A stretch of 64,000 bases of DNA, from positions 29,378,766-29,442,765 of the forward strand of contig OX387184.1 in the NCBI GenBank assembly GCA_947561395.2, in the 5' to 3' direction. This DNA is from Buxus sempervirens (Eukaryota > Streptophyta > Magnoliopsida > Buxales > Buxaceae). Position numbers and translations under genes: made by a program. Below the pieces are notes generated by a model. That model saw only the letters and a list, made by a program, of their open reading frames with translations, had not been told where the DNA came from and made no database searches. Below, one piece after another: positions 1 through 11,005 of this stretch. Position 1 is the first letter of the stretch. Every line of letters begins with the position of its first letter.

Positions 1-963
1 TTCATGTAATTAAGGGGCTATTTTCAACAAATTCGGTGAGCGCGAGGTGAGCGGATACCCCCTGTGATTTTCATTTCTCTGTTATTTCGAGATCTACATG
101 ACTGGCCGGTTTGTGAACCTCTGTAATGGTTCTACTACACTCCTAATACTCCCAGAAAACTTCCCAACCATATTTGGAATTAATCTAAACACTTTCATTT
201 TCAAATATAAATTAAATCCGGAGACTCTGTTCATGTAACTTCCCGAAAACCCAAAAAACTCACACTATCACTTTATATATAACCCATGCATCAGAATAAT
301 CTCGAGAGAAACAGAAAACACAAATCCCAGTTGTAAATCAGTGCTACTCACCGTATGCGCTTAATCCCAGAACAACAGCTTCTTCCCCATTTGGCCGATC
401 GCGATTTCCGGGTGCGCGCGAAGATGAAATGGTAGCCAAACAACTCCTCTGCTCGCGAGAGAGATAACCCGCAGAAATCCGACTCCAATAAACTCCTAGC
501 AACTCTTGCGGTTCTCATCTCTTCCCAGCGAAACCCTAATCGCCACAGTAGCCGCCCTAATTTCAGAGCAACAACATTCCCCCAAAACCCTGAAAATTTA
601 TATCAGTTACCTATTTATACACCGCGAGGGTTTAACCTAATTCACCATTTACCCTGGGAATCCCCTTTCTACCCCTCCTTAGTGTAGGGTTTTCCCGGAT
701 TTTAACCATTGACCCATTTTTTTATTTATTTCCGGTCCGAATATGACCTACGTATAAATATTTCCACCTCATTTTCTTTAACCCTAATGACCACAAATTT
801 CTAGCAATAATAAAGTTGATTTAACCTGTACATACATCCATATGTGCATATACTTTTATTTTATCTACTGTTATTATTTGTTTATTTTTATTCTATTATT
901 ATTATTTCATTTTATTATTTTATTATTTATTATTTTTTTTCTACTCAAAACTGGGGTCTTACA
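1..963 (-). mobile_element. Tekay-type LTR fragment (D-related), cut by window edge
   Basis: This stretch aligns by eye with the part of the D LTR that runs from the GC-rich motif block to the LTR end (18250-19081). Both share the run GCGCGAGGTG.GCGGAT, then TCTCTGTTA, then CTCCTAATAC.CCCAGAA, and an AT-rich end. It finishes in GGGGTCTTACA, the mirror of a minus-strand LTR start TGTAAGACCCC. Immediately right of it, at 964, B LTR sequence begins, so it was inserted in the B 3' LTR. The expected target duplication partner (gtgag at 964-968) lies outside the window. The family call rests on similarity to D; it is a diverged relative and not the same subfamily. Confidence 0.75.
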
Positions 964-1087
964 GTGAGACCCTTTATTTATAGGCAAACCTAGGGGCATG
1001 GTTGGTCACAAGGGTATGCTAAAATAAGGTTCTAGAATGTTCCACCTTAGTTTTAAAACTTGAGTTGGGGTAAATCTGAAAACCAAC
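964..1087 (-). mobile_element. B 3' LTR, left piece
   Basis: Near-identical to 40715-40835 in the B 5' LTR, including CTATTTATAGGCAAAC, GGTTCTAGAATGTTCCACC and ACTTGAGTTGGGGTAAATCTG. It is bounded on the left by the Tekay-like LTR end and on the right by the TGTAAGCACC start of A0 at 1088. Confidence 0.85.
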
Positions 1088-1509
1088 TGTAAGCACCCAA
1101 ATTTTGATCAAACCAAATAAAAGAGAAAAAATGTGCTAAAAGACAGCAGAAAAGTCAAACCCTGAGGGATAAAAAATTGACTTTTTGATCAAGAGAAAAT
1201 TGGTCACCTTGCCCTATCTCAATGGATAGAGAATCTCGATGTGGTTCCAACGCAACTGAGTTTGCTGGAATCGGAGTCCGGATGAAGGATCTATGGGCCG
1301 GTCAAACTTAAAGAGGAGTCGAAAGTTGACTTTTTCTCGAACCCCGTGCCGAGTGCTTAGCCCTATGCCAATGGATAGAGGACTCCGACACGGTTCTAAC
1401 GCAATTGAGTTTGCCCAAATAGGAGTCCGGATGAAGAAGATGTAAGCAGTTGAAGTTCTAGGGCAGCGTGCTGGAAAACTGCACACGTGGCAAGCAGCAG
1501 AGCAAAAAG

Positions 1510-1781
1510 GTCTCAGGGGTTAAATCTGTAATTACCCAAATCAATGAAAAATATCTCAATGGTAAAGCTGTAGATATCCAAGGGTATCAGGGACTAGATC
1601 CATAAGCATCAAAACTTGAGAAAATATCCCAGGGACCAATCTGTAAATATCCAAAAGTATCAGGGACTAAATCTGTAAATATCAAAAGTATCAAGGACTA
1701 AATCTGTAAATATCCAAAAGTATCAGGGACTAAATCTGTAAAAATCCAAAGTTCCAGGGACCAATCCACAAATACCAAGAT
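1510..1781 (+). repeat. Tandem repeat of about 32 bp, 7-8 units, in A0
   Basis: The unit reads roughly TCAGGGACTAAATCTGTAAA then TATCCAAAAGTA. Other A copies hold one to three diverged units of the same text on the opposite strand (6975-7045, 50180-50275), so this is a local expansion. Confidence 0.8.
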
Positions 1782-1789
1782 TTGCTTAT

Positions 1790-1834
1790 GATTGATGTCC
1801 CCTATGGGCATGCATGGGCATCATCCATGCATGC

Positions 1835-1865
<31 letters not shown>

Positions 1866-2040
1866 CCCCCACGATCACACATCATCATCCATACATGCAT
1901 CCCCTCTCTCTCATGGTTGATGAGCATGCATGTGCATCATACATGCATGCCATCCATCCATAACCCTCTATCTCTCTCTCACCCCCATAATTGTGTCCCC
2001 TATGCATGCATGCATGCACATCACATGCATGCATACCCAT
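1790..2040. repeat. CATGCATG-rich and CT-rich block upstream of the A0 TATA box
   Basis: At least six CATGCATG-type words lie between 1809 and 2031, with a (CT)n run near 1838-1865. CATGCA is the core of the RY motif bound by plant B3-domain factors; a role here is inference. The block has the place that palindrome arrays hold in the other A copies. Confidence 0.6.
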
Positions 2041-2050
2041 ACCACCCCAC

Positions 2051-2059
2051 TATAAAAAG
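2051..2059 (+). promoter_or_regulatory. TATA box of A0 LTR
   Basis: TATAAAAAG, followed by a G/C palindrome at 2062-2087. The placement matches TATA boxes in the other A copies once orientation is reversed. Confidence 0.6.
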
Positions 2060-2061
2060 CC

Positions 2062-2087
2062 CAACCCCCCATACGTATGGGGGGTTG
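2062..2087. repeat. 26-bp perfect palindrome just after the A0 TATA box
   Basis: The left arm is CAACCCCCCATAC and the right arm is its exact reverse complement, with no loop. It starts three bases after the TATA box. Confidence 0.9.
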
Positions 2088-3390
2088 AACACATTTTCTC
2101 CCACCATTCTTCTTCTCCATGCTCCTTCTCTCCCATCTCTTCCAAGTTCTCTTCATTGACTCCCTAAACCCCCACCACCATTTTCCACCACCATTCTCCA
2201 CCGCCATTCTCCACCACATTCAAGTGAGAATAAGGAGGTCTTGGAGGTCATTTGGAGAGGAGGAGGTGCTGCCCAAGGACTGTGGTGTCACAAAGTAGCT
2301 CAAGCACATCTCCTAAGGGGTCTTACACTTCAAGGTATGATTCCCCACTAGGTTTTATGTAACATATGTTAAAATAAGTATGATCAAGGCATGTTGCTTC
2401 ACTTTTTCATTGTGTATGTGCTGTATCCCCTTTCTCCAAGCATGCTTTCCCATTTTTACTAGTCTCTTTAGGCTCATTTAAGGGTGGGTATTCTCTCATG
2501 GTAAGAGGAGAATCTCCGGTAGCCTAAAGAGCGGGAGAAAAGTTTTCTTTGGTTGATTAAGAAGGTCCATTCGACCACTGTTTTGTTGGTTTCCATTTTG
2601 GCTTATTTTTATCAAAAAGGAGGAGCATGTTCCTCATGTGCATGCCATCTTTTGTACTCCATGAGTAACCCCCCTTCTCCTCCCTTCTCATGGTGTTTCT
2701 AAGGCTACAAAATGGGTCACATGGATTCTTCCATGTGGGAGTTTTCTTTTGGTAACCCATGCGAGCATTCCCTAGTATATTTGTATGATTATGCATGCTA
2801 GGTTACCCCCTTGTGGAATGCATCTTCCGTTATAGTTTTCGGGTGGTTTAGCATGACTTTTGCCCCACCCCTACTGCTGTTTTTGGTTATACAAGATTAG
2901 CTCACTTGCTTTAGACATGGATTCTAGGTGCATGCTTGTGCATTTGCTTATTAGGAATGCCTTGAGATGTTTCAAGTGTTTTATCATTTGTGCTGATCTT
3001 GCATGATTATAGATCATTTATTTTTTTGGTCCTTGAACACAATAAGCACATGCATGCACCTCTCAATGAAAGATAGGCCTCAAGTGGAGCATCTTTTTGA
3101 TTGAATGCCTCATTTTATTGTTTAAGATGATTGATGTTCCCTTAGGTTACAAGTGACCTGAACAGAGGTGCATGACCTCTGTTCCTTTGCTGGACTTTAT
3201 CCAAGAGAAGGAAGAGGGAAACCCCCCTTCCCATCCCTCATAGTTTGGTTTGAAGAACCCAAAAGAAGAGGCAAGATGGCTCTCCACTGCCCACCGTGGG
3301 CCCACACAGGGGCCCACCCAACCCTGGAACATCCTAGGAGACCCAAGAAACCAACCCCAATGCCAAAATCCAAAAAAAATAGCTTCTGTT

Positions 3391-3535
3391 GGTTGATCCG
3401 GCAACTCAGGCCGGATCAACTGAAGCCCATGTGTAGCCGGCTAAGGATGCCGGATACACTAAGGCTTGTGTGTAGCCGGCTAAGGATGCCGGATACACTA
3501 AGACTTGTGTGTAACCGGCATCTCAGGCCAGCTAC
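3391..3535. repeat. Palindrome cluster, distal type, in A0
   Basis: Tandem hairpins with arms such as TTGATCCGGC/GCCGGATCAA, GTAGCCGGC and GTAACCGGC. Two units (about 3431-3500) are near-exact direct duplicates. It corresponds to clusters at 5341-5490, 20398-20505 and 48185-48255. Confidence 0.8.
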
Positions 3536-3628
3536 ACTGCTAGAATGTTGTTTTTGCTGTTTTTTGTGTTTTTGTGCTATTTTTGTGCTTGGTTTGACCA
3601 AACCACATGAACCAGAAGGGTTTCCGGG

Positions 3629-3828
3629 NNNNNNNNNNNNNNNNNNNNNNNNNNNNNNNNNNNNNNNNNNNNNNNNNNNNNNNNNNNNNNNNNNNNNNNN
3701 NNNNNNNNNNNNNNNNNNNNNNNNNNNNNNNNNNNNNNNNNNNNNNNNNNNNNNNNNNNNNNNNNNNNNNNNNNNNNNNNNNNNNNNNNNNNNNNNNNNN
3801 NNNNNNNNNNNNNNNNNNNNNNNNNNNN
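3629..3828. other. Assembly gap, 200 N
   Basis: Exactly 200 N, a round number that suggests a placeholder length. It falls between the interior of A0 and the interior of the B LTR, so the missing part of A0 and about 400 bp of B LTR belong here. Confidence 0.95.
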
Positions 3829-4188
3829 GCTAAATTCCAGTTTTTCAAGTTCGGTAAAAAGATTCAACATGTTAATACCAAGGTATTTGTCAAGATTTAA
3901 AGGTTCAAAAAATTCATTTATACAATAACATTGCTAAAAACCTAATTACCGGGAAAAATTATCTTGAAATCTTGCCTTAGAAAATATTTCATTTTTTGGG
4001 GTCAAAAGTCAACAAATTCAATTGGAAAAGTTTGTCTTTGCGCAAAAGATTGAATTTGGGCCTTTTCCTTTGTAGTTTTGGATTCAAACGGATTAAGGAT
4101 CTCAAATCCAATGCTAAGAATTGAAAATTCCAATAAAATATTTCTCTCCTTCAAGATTTATATAAAATCGTGCAATTTTGGTAGCACA
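3829..4188 (-). mobile_element. B 3' LTR, right piece
   Basis: Closely matches 32290-32640 (B1) and 41240-41590 (B2), including GATTCAACATGTTAATACC and ATCGTGCAATTTTGG. Identity stops near 4181; TAGCACA then gives a plausible terminal TGTGCTA on the minus strand. No clear polypurine tract is seen next to it. Confidence 0.8.
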
Positions 4189-4335
4189 ATGAACAGCAAA
4201 GAACAGAATTGTACATTTGAAAGACATCTCATTAATTGAACTTGCTTTGGTCAAACAAAGGAGTGATAAAAACATGGATTTGAAGATAGCCGATGAAACC
4301 TGTGCGCGTGTGGGAAACACGGCACGGGGTAATTC

Positions 4336-4345
4336 GGAGTCGCCA
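4336..4345 (-). other. PBS-like core inside A2 LTR
   Basis: GGAGTCGCCA, the reverse complement of TGGCGACTCC, the first ten bases of the tRNA-Arg-type primer site used by Tat/Ogre elements. It lies only about 35 bp inside the LTR end. The same word is at 15830-15839, 19405-19414, 35205-35214 and 47192-47201. Confidence 0.75.
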
Positions 4346-5340
4346 CCGCCTGATGGGGTGCAGGCGGACACCTGGGTGCCTAATCTTGTCTATTGGGCTT
4401 TTGGTCTACGGCTTGGGATTCTAAGTTGGTTCTTGGTTGCGGTCTAGGGAGGTCCGTAGACACCCCAGTCCACCCCGTCGGATGACGGGTCCCGTGGGTT
4501 CCCTGGTTTGAGTCAGCTTGCTTTGGTTCTCACCCGATTCCTAATCCGATATGCAACTTGGTTAAGTTTGACGGGACCACCTGAGTGGTATGGGTCCCTT
4601 TAATTGATTTTATCTTGCTTAATTTAGGTGATCTAAGCCTGACTTGGTGGGCCTCGTTGGAAGGCCCATGGTATCCCTGGTGGGCTTGGTTAAGCCCACA
4701 AATCCCTTGGTGGGCCTCAGTCTAACCTGAAATGCCCTTTGGGTTCAGGTTTAGTGAATTGATTTTATCTTAGGTTTTAATTTAAAGATTTAAGCGGCTT
4801 TCATGCAAAGATGGGTCGGCATTGGTTTGCGGGCCCCTGGGTGGGCCCCCATGGCGGTTGCCAAAAATATTTTTAGATTACCTTGATTTAATTTGCCAAA
4901 GTAATCTGGACATTGGGCTTGGGGCCCATAGTTCAAATTTAGGCTTGAAAGCCCATGTTCTTGGAGTTTAGGGTTTTGAACCCTCACTTGGTTGATTAGT
5001 GGGCTTTGGCGGGCCCGATAGGCCCTTGCCCTTGGTCTCGGCCAAACCATTCTATTTAAACACACTATTTCACAAAACAAGTTCGAGTGGGCCGCATTGG
5101 GTTTGGCCCGCCCGGTTCAATTAGTCAATTTTGCTTTATCTTGCTTATTGGCATGCAAAGAAGTTTATTGGGCTTGGTGGGCCCCGTTGGAAGGCCCACG
5201 AATGTTCCAAGTTGGACCGGTAGTCCAGGTCCCAAGTTGGGTTTCCGGGTGACTCGGAAACCCTGTTGGTTCAGTGGTTTTAGTTCAAATCCCTCCAAAA
5301 TTCGTTAGAACATCAAAGCATGTAAAAAACCACATTTTTG

Positions 5341-5490
5341 TGTGTATCCGGCAACTCAGGCCGGACACACATGGACTGTAAGTGATCCGGCCTGAGTGGC
5401 CGGATACACATGGGCTGTAGGTGATCCGGCCTGAGTGGTCAGATATACCTGGGCCACAGGTGATCCGGCCTGAGTTGCCGGATCACCTCA
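5341..5490. repeat. Distal palindrome cluster in A2
   Basis: Several hairpins in a row: arms GTGTATCCGGC/GCCGGACACAC, GTGATCCGGCC and GGTGATCCGGC/GCCGGATCACC, spaced by a repeated ATGGGCTGTAG-like linker. Confidence 0.85.
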
Positions 5491-6712
5491 AGATAGCCTT
5501 TTTTCGGATTTTGGCAATTGGGGTGGTTTCCAGGGGCTTCCTAAGGCCTTCTACTAGTCATGTGGGCCCTCGGATGGGCCCACGTTGGTTCAGGTTTGGG
5601 GATCTCCCCTCTTGGCTTCTTTTCTTGGTTTCTTAACGAGCCAAAAGAGAGAGGGGAGGGCAATGGGATTGCTGCCCTCCACTTCCAGCAACCAACAGCA
5701 CTGAGATGGGGTCTCAGCACCCCGCATTCCATGACCTCACACCATTAATCTACCTACCACTAAAGCTTATCAAGCATGCATATAAAGCCTACACAGATAA
5801 TTAAAGCCAAGTTCATGCATCGGATCAGTAGCATGCATGGCTTAAAGAAAAATGCAGCAATGGCTACGCAGGGGGGAGGGGTACATGCTTGGGATCATTC
5901 TATACCAGCAAAAATGAGAAAAGAAGTGCACCAAGCAACAGTCAAATAGGGGGGAAGGGATCAGGCCTATCGACATACAATGACATGGTACACAAGACAG
6001 TAAAAAGTATGCACTCTTACGTACAAAAAAAAAACCTACAAGCTATCAGGGTACAGCTGACGACTACATAGTCAAGAAAACAGTAAAAGAGAAGTGGAGA
6101 AGAGAGACGTGAAGGGAATGGGGGGGGGGGGGGGTGCTATAAGGGTACATAGGATCATGAAATGGGAAGGAACATGCTCCTTCCAAAGGAGGCTTAAATC
6201 ACTCCCACACAGCAACTCAAGCATACCAAAAAGATGCCTAAAGCTAAGCCCTTGTATGCCCAACACAACCATACGTGGACTTCTTACCAGGGATGGCATC
6301 CATGCCATAAAAGTAAATCACAAGCATGCACAAAGCACATGGAGACAGACCCATGCCAAGAAGGAAATGAATGTAGGAGTATTTTTAGAAAAATCCGATT
6401 CTAATATATGTATGATATGAGGTAATAAGAAACCTTACCTGATGTGTACAGCAGACTTCTGAGGTGTGCTCCAACTTCCTTTTGACGTGGATGGAGCTGG
6501 AACTCCCCTTTGTAGCACCAACAGCAACTAAAGTCCTTCTTGTTTTAGTAGGAATAGAGAGGAGGAGAAGGAGATAAGAATGGCTTGGGATGGTATGGGG
6601 AGGTGGTGGAAGGCAAATGGGGTTGAAAGAGATAGGATTCGGAGGTGGGCAAGTGAGAGAAGAGAACAGGAGAAAAGCCAAAAGAAGCCAACCCCGAAAA
6701 TGAGCTGCTGCT

Positions 6713-6721
6713 TGCTATTTA
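6713..6721 (-). promoter_or_regulatory. TATA box of A2 LTR
   Basis: TATAAATAG on the minus strand. The palindrome array begins 13 bp upstream of it, reading in the direction of transcription. Confidence 0.65.
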
Positions 6722-6733
6722 TAAACAAACTTA

Positions 6734-6920
6734 ATGTATCTGGCAACTCAGGCCGGATACGCTAAGGTCTCCCCTTATCCGGCCTTTATGGCCGGATACA
6801 CTAAGCCTCCTTTGTATCCGGCATTCAATGCCGGATACAAAACATAATCATTTCTTGTATCCGGCCTTCAAGTCCGGTCATGAAGGGGAGCTAGTGTATC
6901 CGGTATATTTGACCGGATAC
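6734..6920. repeat. TATA-proximal palindrome array in A2
   Basis: Five hairpins with arms built on TATCCGGC/GCCGGATA and different centres (CAACTCA, CTTTAT, ATTCAA, CTTCAA, TATATTTGA). The innermost arm bases change in a paired way: GGCATT/AATGCC against GGCC/GGCC. Confidence 0.85.
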
Positions 6921-7618
6921 AATTTGGAAAATTACGGATTTGCCCTTCGACTTGACCGATTCGACCGATTTGACACTTTCGGATATCTACGGGTTGGTCC
7001 CTGCGAATTTTGGATATTTAAGATTTAGTCCCTGAGATATTTTGCTGCGTTGGCTGCCACGTGGGCAGTTCCCGCCCCACGTGTGCAGTTTCCGGTTTTG
7101 TTGCTCGGAAACTTCGACAAGTCATATCTCCTTCACTCGAACTCCGATCTGAGCAAACTCAATTGTGTTAGACTCGTATCGGAGCCCTCTATCCAATGAC
7201 ATAGGGCTAAGCACTTGGAACGGGGTTTGAGGAAAAGTCAACTTTCGGCTCATCCTCAAGTTTGACCAGCCCACAGATCCTTCATCCGGACTCCGATTCC
7301 AGCAAACTCAATTGCGTTGGACTCGTGTCGGGATGCTCTTTCTGCTGGTATCAAATGGAGTAGCTGATCTGGGGTTTAGCAGAAAGTCAATTTCTGCTTT
7401 TCTCAGATTTGACCAGTCCATAACTTTCTGGACTCCGATTTGAGCAAACTCTGTTCCATTAGAATCGTATCGGAATCCTCTTTCCAATGGTAGGAAGCAT
7501 GGCAACTGATTTGCACAAGATAAAAAGTCAACTTTTTGACTTTCTCAAGTTTGACTTTTCAATTAAAATTTCATTTTCTGCATTTTGGGAGGTGCAACAA
7601 TGAGGTGCTTACAAAACC

Positions 7619-8564
7619 CCTGCTTGAAGTTTGATGGGGTGGTGTCTCTTCCTTATCTCAAATTTCTTGGAGCTCTCGTGGCTATGAAAAGAAATTTGAG
7701 ACAAGAAAATTTTGAAAAGAAGGTGGATTTAAAATTGGCCCCTGCAAACTCAATTGCTTTTGATGTTTTTCACTTTACAATTCAACAATAAGGAAGGAAA
7801 TATTTTATTGAATTTTCTTGCTTGATTTTTTTTATTTGACTTACCTGGGTGCCATGTGATGCCCAAACCTGTGCTTGAATACTCTACAACTTGCTTTTGC
7901 TTCTTCATCTTACTTTCTCAATAATGATATATGTTCCCTTGCTGCCCATAACCTGCCTTCATGCTTTTTAACTGCCCAAGTGAATGCCCTTTTCTTGATT
8001 GATGGATTTGAGAATCATAATCTGATGATCTAACCTCATGCCATTACTACCCATGATCTCTTTTTCATGCCTTCTTACTGCCCCAGTAAAATCCTTCTTC
8101 ATGATTGAAGAATTGGAAACCCTTGTTTAAAGGAGAAAACATGCAACTGCTTCGAAGCTTCTTTTTTTCTTTTTTCAAATCAGAAGACTAAGGCTTGATT
8201 GATTCTTCCAAATGTTGTAATTCATTTCAATGAAAACCCAGAAAGAAAGATGCTGAGCATGCCCCGATTTTGATTGCTTGAAGAAGTATTTGCCCCTCAG
8301 TAAAGATGATCCTCTTTTTTCCTTTTTCTCTTTTTTTTTCTTCTTTTTCTCTCTTTTCTCTTTTTTTTTCTTCTTTTTCTCTATTCTTTTTTTTTTTTTA
8401 CCTTTGCCAAAAAGAAACCTTAATAAAAGAATGCAAATACAAAAATAAGAAAATAGGTTTTATACTTGTGGCCTCAGAATTTTCTAATGCTTGCAAAACC
8501 AATGTTTATGAAAAGACATAGATGCTCATCATAGGCCAAAAATATATTTTTTGCTTTTTTTGTG

Positions 8565-8605
<41 letters not shown>

Positions 8606-11005
8606 TATTTGAAAAAAATGATCCAATAACTTATTAGCATATAGTCCCAAAAGAATTAAAATCAAGTTGAATAATGAGAAAATTATTTCAGAAAATGAAG
8701 AAAGACCAAAATAAGCCTTCAGAACCTTTAGAATCATTCCCACGACCATTTGTTGGTCAATTGATGCTCCAGATATGAAGACTCTTTCAATCTGACTATT
8801 TTGCCCCAGTCTGGAAAGACATCTTCCTTCATCCAATTGAAGAGCAATTGTTTCTCCATTGTATCCATGGTATGAGAATTTATGACTTCAACTTTAGCAA
8901 CAATTTCCTAATGGCAATTTTGACCATCAACCTGTTCATAGATGCTTCATACCATAGTTCTGATTATGTTACTTCAGTCTAAAGAAGATTTTCCTCAATC
9001 ACTTGAAGAGTGACTGTATCTCAAAATAACCACCAACATGAGGACTTCACCTGGATCTATGCCAATTCTGGACTTTCCTCTCTGACAATTTCCTTCTTGT
9101 AGATAGCTGATTATTTGCCATGTAGTGCCCTTCCGGGTTTTTACTACATTTTCTCCATTTTCCCCCTTTTTTTTATATCCTTCATTACTAGCAACCATGT
9201 AGTCAAAACTGCCTTAATTCAAAATTTCTTAATCAAAGAGGACTTATGAATGGGACGAAATGAAGGCTTGGTGTTTGTTTAGAAAGAAAAGGACTAAAAG
9301 GCTCAAATACCATATGATTAAATGGGTTGACTGAAAATGCAATTCTTAAGGCATTTCTTCCCTTGGAATGAATACAAAATTATCCCCAGTAATGAAGTTC
9401 TTCCTCCACTTTGATTTCTTCATTTAAAACTTATTCCCCCGTATTGAAATTCTTTTTCCATTCTTCTCTTCACAATTTTGAAGACACTCTCCAAATATCT
9501 CATAGCATTTGGTGACCTCTTTTTCTTTCTTTTTCTTTTCTTTTTTCGTTTTTCATTTCTTTGCCTCCTTTTTCTGAAAACATCTTCAAAATCCCTTTTG
9601 AACTTTAATAATGATCCACTCTTTTTTTTTTTTTAAAATTGTTCCTTCATTCTCTTTTTTTTTTTTTGCCTTAATAAATTTGCCCTAGTGTGGGGTTACA
9701 ATTCTCAGCTTAGGTTACTTGGAAAATTTTATCAAGCTCAAAAGGTCTAACTAGGGATTTAAAAAATTTTGGGGATATAAGAAAGAAAGGCCTCTTATCA
9801 TTTTAAGAAAAGTTTGAATTTTCAGACTTGGTAGAGTTGTACTATGACTGGCTCAGGATTTTTCTTTTTCTCTCTCTTTTTTTTTTTGCTTTTTTTTAAT
9901 CACCGCCACCTGTGAAGATAAAATTTCAACCATAAAACATCCTTCTCACCGGATCAGCCTCTTAAATCGCAATTCATATCTTAACCAAGAAACCAAATCT
10001 TTCCATATTTTCCAATGCAGAGTGCAAACTAGGAGTCATCTTCAAATGCAAAAATTTCATCTTTCAGTTTCTTCTCCATCTGCTTTTCCTTGACAAGCAA
10101 GTGATGCAATCCTCTTTGCATTTTTATGAAATAAATCTCTGTACTTGCTGCTTTCAAGTGAAAACTGCGGGTCATCTTTGGTTCCAAAGTCCATAAGATT
10201 GGTCACTTCAAAATTTTGTAAAATATTCTTCTCATGACACTTAAAAAGATTTGAATTTTCATATAAAATGTCTTTTTCTTTGATTTTGGTCTCAAAATTG
10301 AGCCCAATGTCGAAGTCATATTCAACTTAATGAAATTCAATGGGAGATATGACTCATAAGTAAAAAGGACCTTATTGAATTTTTTTTTCTTTTCTCTAGA
10401 AAAATGTTAAAGTGAAAATCTTTTTTTTTTTTTGCTTTTTTAAAGAGCCTTTATTAAAATCACTTCCTGAGGACAAGGCTCTTTTGTATCCTCAGGAAAT
10501 GTGCATTCTTTTTATGGGGGTTTCTTTTAGAGAACGTGAGAATTCGAAAACTGCCCCTGTTCTCAAAAGCAAAAGCTGACGTTTCCTTCTTTTTTAGAAA
10601 ATTTCTTTCTCCTGTTGAGTGAGGCAAACCTCTCATTTCATGATTTGGGATGATCTCCTTCTCTGGGGTGTTGTGCTCAGTCTCTGAAAGAAGTGACATT
10701 CCTTGATATGGAATTTGGATAGGAACCCAGTCAATCAATGGAAGCTTAAACCTGGCCTCACTCTTTTCATGTGAATCTTCTTCTTTCTTTTATTTGGATT
10801 TTCATTTTTCAATTACCTCTGCTTCATTTTCTTCTTGTATGAAGAGTGATTCCATACCCTTCAGACAATCATTATCATCCATACTGAATTCTTGTTCAAC
10901 ATCCAATGCTAGGCCATTTGTTTGCCCAAACTGCTCAAATGGAATTGTTTGCACTTCCTCTGCCCTTTCACCTGTCATTTCATTTTCTTTCAACTTTAGC
11001 TTCTC
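7619..11005 (-). mobile_element. B interior downstream of gag, non-coding
   Basis: About 3.4 kb with no retroviral enzyme domain on either strand. It holds long pyrimidine runs (8311-8400, 9520-9560, 9620-9670, 9855-9895, 10380-10440) and an (AT)n microsatellite at about 8563-8602. The stretch 10460-10990 has short open segments on the minus strand, rich in E and Q, that may be the linker after gag seen in Tat/Ogre elements. Confidence 0.6.

Larger units (their letters stand above)
1088..3628 (+). mobile_element. A0: A-type Tat LTR, + orientation, runs into gap
   Basis: It starts TGTAAGCACC, the reverse complement of the GGTGCTTACA end of the other A copies, so it is the only A copy in this orientation. 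1200-1480 matches the A-copy segment with paired GGAGTCCGGATGAAG sites. 3200-3628 matches the reverse complement of 20290-20660 in A5, including the GATCCGGC palindromes and the GGGTTTCCGGG at the gap edge. The middle (1500-3150) is much more diverged: an expanded tandem repeat, CT runs, and CATGCATG words. Its far end and target duplication are lost in the gap. The left flank ccaac (1083-1087) would be one copy of the duplication. Confidence 0.8.
4301..7613 (-). mobile_element. A2: solo A-type Tat LTR in B
   Basis: 3,313 bp, starting TGTGCGCG and ending GGTGCTTACA, flanked by the perfect 5-bp duplication aaacc (4296-4300 and 7614-7618). It has no internal region or second LTR, so it is a solo LTR. 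Strand is inferred from the related B family, whose primer site fixes the orientation, and from a minus-strand TATA box. It carries a PBS-like core (4336-4345), a distal palindrome cluster and a TATA-proximal palindrome array. Confidence 0.9.

Noticed and set aside
1782-2159. Open frames on both strands in A0
   Set aside because: Low-complexity CT and CATG repeats; no domain and no codon signal.
8563-8602. AT dinucleotide run as a matrix attachment or origin signal
   Set aside because: A plain microsatellite; nothing supports a function.
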